Assembly (NCBI RefSeq): GCF_000611645.1
Contig: NW_014011831.1
Span: 1-11,900, forward strand
Length of the DNA: 11,900 bases
Reading direction: 5' to 3'
Source: Monoraphidium neglectum
Lineage: Eukaryota > Chlorophyta > Chlorophyceae > Sphaeropleales > Selenastraceae
The translations under genes were made by a program, and so were the position numbers. This document shows, in pieces, positions 7,801-11,900 of the stretch (the first letter of the stretch is position 1; the number at the start of each line of letters is the position of its first letter). Under the pieces are notes generated by a model that did no database searches, was not told the origin of the DNA, and saw only the letters and a list, made by a program, of their open reading frames with translations.

Positions 7801-9390
7801 GCCGGACGGACACGCGCGGGCGCTGGCGGACGCCACACACGAGCCGCGCAGCAGGACAGCGGGGCAGGAGGGCAGGAGGGCAGGAGGGCAGGAGGGCAGG
7901 AGGAGGGCAGCAGGGTGCCCGCCCCGGCGTGCCTTGCAGTGGGAGGGCGGCCAGGCTCTGTCGTGGGATCCCTTCTTGGCGGCTCGGTACTTGAAGTCGC
8001 GCAGCATGGACCCATCAGGACCCTTGACTGTGGAGGCGGGCGCGGGCGCAAGTGCGAGCGCGGGGCTGTGTTGAGCGCTCTGTGTGGGATGGCGGAGCAG
8101 TGGGTGGGGGGCGGGCGCCGCGGCGCCGTGCAGCGAGCCAGGCAGGGCGTCGCGCAGCTTCAGGGCTGGCAGTGCCGCGGCGCCACGCGCTCCCGCACGG
8201 GCAGCGACTGCGCCAGCCGCACACGGCTTTCTGACCACAGCGAGCGGGGCGTGGCCGCCGTCCTCACGCCGACTCCTCGACACGGGGCGTGTAGGGGCGG
8301 CAGGAAACGCGTGGGAGGGGCGGGGCGGCTCACCCAGCAGCTCTCCATCCATCCCCAGGTGTATCAGCAGCGCCGGGCCCGGCCCTGACAGCTGGACCCA
8401 CAGGTTCTTGCCCTTGCGCCCGACCTGGCAGGTCGCGAGGTTGTTGTGCAGACAGGGGATGCAGGGAATCTCAGAGCGAATTGCGCGCAACAGCGGCAGC
8501 CTGCGCACACTCAATAATGGCGGTGACTCGGGGATGCTGTGAGGCGCGGCCGCTCTGCCTTTCTCCGGCTGGCGCTGGCCTGTTGCATGTGATGCACAAA
8601 CGGGAGGCTGCGCTGGTGCACTTGCGCAACCGCAAAGCCCAGGCACTGAGAAACTCCTGGACGATTGCTTGCTGGAAGTCGTTGGGGTTTTAGGACCCGC
8701 TGCTATGACCAGTCGCCGGCTCATGATCCCCAACAACGCCACGCCCACGCCCACGCCCACGCCCTCGCCCACGCCCACGCACACACCACACGAAAGCATG
8801 CAGGCCCCCCTCCCTTGCGCAAGCACTTGAGTGCCGTGTGCGCGCATGCACACCTGCTCCACAGTTCGTCCTTCTAAAGCCGCTTTCATTTCCTCATGGG
8901 TGCAGCCCTCCAGCACCTCTGTGGAAAACAGGGTTGGTTGCGCATACATGATGAGAAAGGAGGGGTTGCTGGTTGCAAGGACCTGTCTGCAGTGTCTGCC
9001 ACTCGCAGCACCTCTGTGGCACCACACATGCGCATTGTGCGGGCCATGGCGCAACAGGGCTAGTTCCTCATTTCTGCAAGCTGAGTGGTTTGCTGCAGCA
9101 ATGCAGGCGCTTTGGGGTTGTGCGGCAGTGCCGCCGCGCCAGGAGACGCTCCCGGCAGCAGAGGCGCAGCTTTGCTCACTCGCATCGTCGGCGGCGACGC
9201 ATGTTATGATCCGCTTGCCCTGCAGGTGCTCCTGCAGATCCTGATATCAAACATGTGTATGCCAGACAGCCAAATGTCAGGACGACAATTGCAAGTGAGA
9301 GGCAATCGCAACGTGCACCTTCTGTGCTGGCCGCGCGGCACGACCGCCGCGCACCAGGCGAGCGTCCTCCACCTCCGGAAGCTCAGGCAT
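4820..9390 (-). CDS. FPG1: Formamidopyrimidine-DNA glycosylase (plant-type Fpg/MutM), eleven exons, complete
   Basis: Fpg is a bifunctional base-excision enzyme that removes oxidised purines and cuts the abasic site. Minus-strand exons: 9390-9355, 9240-9180, 8918-8854, 8424-8334, 8027-7933, 7605-7553, 7176-7017, 6708-6509, 6142-6088, 5755-5120 and 4915-4820. They total 1548 bases, phase-consistent, encoding 515 residues. Exon 1 starts MPELPEVE, placing the catalytic Pro2 and Glu3. GRKGKNLW (56-63) holds the conserved Lys; HLGMDG (76-81) and WRRFG (132-136) carry the void-filling residues. [12 protein letters not shown] (192-203) is the helix-two-turn-helix. [10 protein letters not shown] (273-282) is the zincless finger of plant and animal homologues, with its DNA-binding Arg. 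Residues from about 290 form a low-complexity tail alternating Lys/Arg/Gly/Ala with Glu/Ser repeats, like plant FPG tails; probably nuclear. Intron 5 appears to start with GC. Intron 9 starts with GC at 6087, or with GT at 6093 (513 residues). Several exons align to the plant protein as I recall it without gaps. Confidence 0.92.
4916..5119 (-). other. FPG1 intron 10, in-frame and free of stops
   Basis: The donor is CAG|GTGGGG at 5119 and the acceptor is CCCAG at 4920-4916. The 204-base intron is a multiple of three with no in-frame stop, so retaining it would insert 68 residues instead of truncating the protein. The encoded stretch (including [18 protein letters not shown]) is unlike the Lys/Arg/Gly-rich sequence on either side, which is why I treat it as an intron. 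Confidence 0.65.
5436..5547 (-). repeat. Glu/Ser-coding GAG/GAG/AGC-like microsatellite in the FPG1 tail
   Basis: The plus strand runs in CTCCTCGCT-type units; the minus strand codes for [18 protein letters not shown] repeats. This is the acidic block of the glycosylase tail, preceded by a basic KRRRK cluster and followed by QQQQQRRRQ. Confidence 0.8.
5957..6087. repeat. Long CA/GT microsatellite at the 5' end of FPG1 intron 9
   Basis: About 130 bases of CA repeat are interrupted by TACACA, CGCGCAC and ACGGACG. On the FPG1 transcript this is GU repeat starting right at the exon 9 donor (CAGGCGCGTGCGTGTGTG), so many GU dinucleotides lie in tandem at the splice site. Confidence 0.9.
6933..6993. 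repeat. Inverted repeat in FPG1 intron 7
   Basis: CCAGATCAG at 6933-6941 pairs with CTGATCTGG at 6985-6993. Alternative pairings exist using the overlapping GATCAGG and CCTGATC copies. A hairpin with a loop of about 43 bases is possible. There is no sign of a mobile element. Confidence 0.4.
7863..7902. repeat. Five tandem copies of an 8-base unit, GGCAGGAG
   Basis: The copies are perfect, with degenerate purine-rich sequence on both sides. On the FPG1 transcript the array is pyrimidine-rich (CTCCTGCC) and starts about 30 bases downstream of the proposed GC donor of intron 5. Confidence 0.85.
8737..8782. repeat. CCCACG hexanucleotide repeat in FPG1 intron 3
   Basis: There are about seven near-perfect CGCCCA/CCCACG units with one CCCTCG variant, then CACACACCACAC. 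It is intronic, with no coding role. Confidence 0.8.
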
Positions 9391-10105
9391 GGCGCAATGA
9401 ATGCGAATGAGCCCCCACTAGTGTTTCTTGGGAGGCTGCGCTGATCAGGCGCCGGTGGTGAAAGCAGTGTTTCAGCGAAGCCTCAGATTCACGGCAGCAC
9501 CAAGTCTCGCGTTCTTCGGTTGTATACGACTCTCAGAAATTCCTGGCCACGTTACGACCCTAATCCATCGGGGCTTCGGCGCACGGACCCTAGATCAGTC
9601 CACACACCCCCTGGTCACCAGTGTCACCATGCTCACACTGCTGCATAGGTGGCAACATATCCTGTGCACCAAGGTGCATGGGTTAACATGTGTTGTACTG
9701 CTGCCCTGCTTGCCCAGCACAGCACTTGCCGTAGCCATGTGTTGACCAAGAGGTGAGGGAGTCGCTGTGCTCATGAGGAATGGGCAACCTCGTCCTATGA
9801 TGATGCGCCAACTCTGCGGACCGCCCCACATGGCAGGGGCCGCCAAGACTTTGGAAGAAACAAGGAACGTGGTTGCGGACAATCGGCCGTGTATGCTGCA
9901 AGCGAGCACCGCCAGCAAGCCTTGCTACTCATCAACCCGAAGGCATTGTGTACACACCCACGCCTCCCAGGTTGTGATCGATTAGTACTTGTCACCAGCA
10001 TCCTTTGCCTGTCAAGGCTTGTCGCGCTCGTTAGAGAAGCGGAAGCTTTTCGCGTGATGACCTGCGCAAGGGTAATCTCCTGCCTGACCTAGCCTACCAT
10101 TGCAG
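9391..10105. other. Intergenic sequence upstream of FPG1
   Basis: This should contain the FPG1 promoter and leader, which read leftwards from about 9400-9600. No TATA box or other firm element is recognisable. Base composition is less GC-rich than the genes. A minus-strand open stretch at 9595-9918 and a plus-strand one at 9428-9745 have no recognisable motif. Confidence 0.5.
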
Positions 10106-11017
10106 GCCCGGGCTCCTGCGTGCAGCTGCCGCCACAGCAGCTTGGGGGAAAGTCAATGGCTGTGCGCCGGCCGCTAATGCCGCACGGCCTGCCGCGCACC
10201 ATTGCCGGGGTAGGAGCCCCGCGGCGCAGGCAGTGCGCCCAGCCGCACAACCATAACCCTCAACCCAGCAATTCAGTATGAAAGGTGAGCAGCGCCTACT
10301 CCAGCAGCTGCTTGCGCAGCCCGAATCTTTGAGTGGCCACTGATTCCACCATTTAAAAACATGACTGTATGTCTGAGTCGCTGCCACGAATGCCCTGCAT
10401 GTGCTTTGGGGACCTGCTTCGAAACGTCCGTCTGGCCGTTTACTTCGTGTCCGAGCTGCCAATCCCCTGTTCAGCTCTACAGCCAAAATTATCTTCCTGC
10501 TGATGCTCTTGATGCTGCCTTCGCTGAGCCGTCAAGTTGCCCAATCACCTGCCAAATTTGTGTCCACTGGGGTGGCAAATGTACGCAATGGCATACTTGG
10601 CTGGCAGACACGTGGATGCAAGCTACGTATCCAGGGGAAGGCATGTCGACGCCACAGCATGGCGACCGCTGCATCAGCCTCAGCCTCAGCCCTGTTGACG
10701 AGAAAGGGACGTTGCAAAGTCGACAGCAGGCAACCACGCGAAACACAGCGTTGATGGACGCGTTGTGCATTGCGACCAGACTGGCAGGCACCGTCGGCCG
10801 CTTTGCACAGCACTGTGGTGGGCCCCCCTTCCACTGCCTGTGCTTGCGCTTGCACTGTGATACGTGTCAATCCCGATAGTACAGTTGCATGCATGCCACT
10901 TGACGTGCCATGCAGGGTTACGGGCAACTGACCAGCAGCGCACTACACTCCATTGTTGAATTGCTGCATCAACTGCAGCACCGCTTGCACAGCAGTCAAC
11001 AGCAGCCTGCCCAGTAA
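10106..11017 (+). CDS. Possible small two-exon gene, unrecognised
   Basis: A GC-richer island at 10106-10209 follows the acceptor CATTGCAG, precedes the donor GTAGGA and is open throughout. A second island at 10916-11017 follows the acceptor CCATGCAG and ends in TAA. The join is phase 0. From the ATG at 10156 the two give 51 residues: MAVRRPLMPHGLPRTIAG, then a 33-residue exon containing an amphipathic helix (ALHSIVELLHQLQHRLHSS). TGTAA follows 166 bases after the stop, close to the stop-to-TGTAA spacing of the Gln-rich gene. Against it: I recognise no family, the 706-base intron could hide further exons (a 172-codon Cys-rich open frame lies at 10361-10879), and short open islands occur by chance. 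Treat it as a hypothesis. Confidence 0.3.
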
Positions 11018-11182
11018 AACAAGCCGTTCCAAGCCCTGTGTTTGGCTGGCCTCGGCTGCAGTTGCGAGTGCTACTGCTTTCACGCTAGGCCCCTGCAAAC
11101 GATCGAGAGGATAACCGCGCACGGTCGCCGCAATAAGCAATCTCGCAACAATCTGTTGGGTCATGCATATGCTGGGATTGCA

Positions 11183-11187
11183 TGTAA
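11183..11187 (+). terminator. TGTAA candidate polyadenylation element
   Basis: TGTAA lies 166 bases after the stop codon of the candidate small gene and 277 bases before the CHL27 ATG. A single five-base match is weak on its own. Confidence 0.3.
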
Positions 11188-11197
11188 GACCGCAACC

Positions 11198-11391
11198 GTA
11201 CAAGCTTTGCATCTGTGGTGGAGACTCTCGCTCACCAGGGGATTTTCTGGGCGACGCTTGGGTGCCTGCTTCGGATCTCAGTTCCCGTTCCTGGCTTGTT
11301 TCAGCCTGCTCTCGGTGCTCAACGAAATCCATCTGTCTTCGGAGCATTTCCGGCTTCTTCAAAACTCCTCATTGTAGCGAGACAGCAGTAC
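11198..11391 (+). promoter_or_regulatory. CHL27 upstream region with two GTAC cores
   Basis: GTAC occurs at 11198-11201 and 11388-11391, that is 266 and 76 bases before the ATG, with another at 10879-10882. In Chlamydomonas the CHL27 orthologue CRD1 is induced by copper deficiency and hypoxia through GTAC-core elements bound by CRR1. GTAC is expected about once per 256 bases by chance, so this count is not above expectation; only position and gene identity make it worth noting. Confidence 0.25.
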
Positions 11392-11463
11392 CCTGCTGCC
11401 TCTGCTCAGCGCGTATCGTCCAGGCCAGCCCAGTGCCCGGCAACGCAGCACAGACAATCAAGG

Positions 11464-11663
11464 ATGGCTCTCACCAGCTCCCGTATGGCGGCGCGGCCCA
11501 TGGCCTCGAAGGCCGTGGCCCAGCGGGCCGTGATCAGCCGGTCCCGGGTCGTCCGCGCTAAGGCCGCGGCTGCCTCTGGCGAGGATCTTGGCTTCAAGAC
11601 CATGCGTGATGGCGTGAAGGTTGCTGCGGAGGAGACGCTGCTGAGCCCGCGTTTCTACACCAC
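11464..11663 (+). CDS. CHL27: Mg-protoporphyrin IX monomethyl ester cyclase, diiron subunit (CHL27/CRD1), first coding exon
   Basis: CHL27 is the membrane-associated diiron subunit of the aerobic cyclase. It acts in the chloroplast to form the isocyclic fifth ring, turning Mg-protoporphyrin IX monomethyl ester into protochlorophyllide. The 200-base exon encodes 66 residues and two bases. Residues 1 to about 35 ([20 protein letters not shown] and on) are rich in Ala, Ser and Arg with no acidic residue, as expected of an algal chloroplast transit peptide. Residues 44-66 ([20 protein letters not shown] then FYT, with a split Thr codon) match the conserved start of the mature protein. The donor is ACCAC|GTGCGTG at 11664; without the splice the frame hits a stop at 11701. 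The reading frame stays open upstream to 11215, but family conservation and the transit peptide support the ATG at 11464. The diiron ligands lie in exons beyond the window. Confidence 0.9.
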
Positions 11664-11900
11664 GTGCGTGACCCCACGGCACCGGGGCGCGTGTGCGCAA
11701 TGAGGGTGTCGCGGCCACAAGCGCACCAGCAGATGGTCAACTCTTGGACCTAGTGCATGCCTTGAACACGTTTGTGTACATCAGCTGGGTTTTCATGCGA
11801 CGCATTGTGGTTGTGGCAGTTGTGTGCAGCTTGCGAGCTGCCGCAGGGGCTCCGGACGCCTCTCATTACCGCCACCCCACCCCTGCGCCCCACCCCACAC
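11664..11900 (+). other. CHL27 intron 1, running off the right edge
   Basis: The next conserved block of CHL27, an acidic segment after FYTT, is not found in any frame here. The last 40 bases are strongly C-rich (CCACCCCACCCCTG) and may be the polypyrimidine tract before an acceptor just outside the window. Confidence 0.6.

Noticed and set aside
7861..7912. Possible CRISPR-like array
   Set aside because: The units are 8 bases with no spacers. It is a simple tandem repeat in an intron of a eukaryotic gene.
7768..9054. A 428-codon open frame on the minus strand
   Set aside because: It links FPG1 exons 3, 4 and part of 5 through introns. Only the segments at 8854-8918, 8334-8424 and 7933-8027 match Fpg; the rest is repeat and intron sequence.
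9319..9390. FPG1 exon 1 extending to a donor at 9318 (AAG|GTGCAC)
   Set aside because: This adds 12 residues not found in the family. Ending at 9355 (CTG|GTGCGC) and joining to 9240 reproduces the plant N-terminal length without a gap.
10361..10879. A 172-codon Cys-rich plus-strand open frame (CHECPAC, CPSC)
   Set aside because: The Cys spacing fits no zinc-binding family I know, no splice structure supports it, and both strands are open here. It may lie in an intron of the candidate small gene.

Overview
The window looks like nuclear DNA from a green alga (Chlorophyta). It is GC-rich in and around genes. Conserved proteins are split into many short exons separated by introns of about 110-430 bases, most with GTG(C/A)G-type donors. 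It carries long CAG and CA tracts, has TGTAA-type 3' signals, and encodes the start of the chlorophyll-synthesis protein CHL27. The alga cannot be named more closely from sequence alone. Exons were assembled by hand from protein family conservation, splice signals and phase; no transcript data were available.

Layout. (1) 1-1980, minus strand: the first six exons of an alpha-N-terminal protein methyltransferase (NTMT1/METTL11A type); its 3' part lies off the left edge. (2) 1981-3611: an AT-richer intergenic stretch with a TATA-like box and no supportable gene. (3) 3612-4448, plus strand: an unrecognised Gln-rich protein with a polyQ tract and a C-terminal coiled coil, followed by AATAAA and TGTAA candidate 3' signals. 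(4) 4820-9390, minus strand: a complete eleven-exon plant-type formamidopyrimidine-DNA glycosylase (FPG1). It has every expected Fpg motif and a long acidic/basic low-complexity tail. At least one and perhaps two of its introns begin with GC instead of GT. (5) 9391-11463: an intergenic stretch with a possible small two-exon plus-strand gene, unrecognised. (6) 11464-11663, plus strand: the first coding exon of CHL27/CRD1, the diiron subunit of Mg-protoporphyrin IX monomethyl ester cyclase; the rest lies off the right edge.

The genes do not form a pathway. They are ordinary neighbours doing protein N-terminal methylation, base-excision DNA repair and chlorophyll synthesis. The Gln-rich gene and FPG1 are convergent. 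I found no mobile element, CRISPR array, RNA gene or defence system. The points most worth checking are the GC-AG introns and GU-repeat intron of FPG1, a His-to-Tyr change at a likely active-site position of the methyltransferase, the unrecognised Gln-rich gene, and the candidate small gene next to CHL27.
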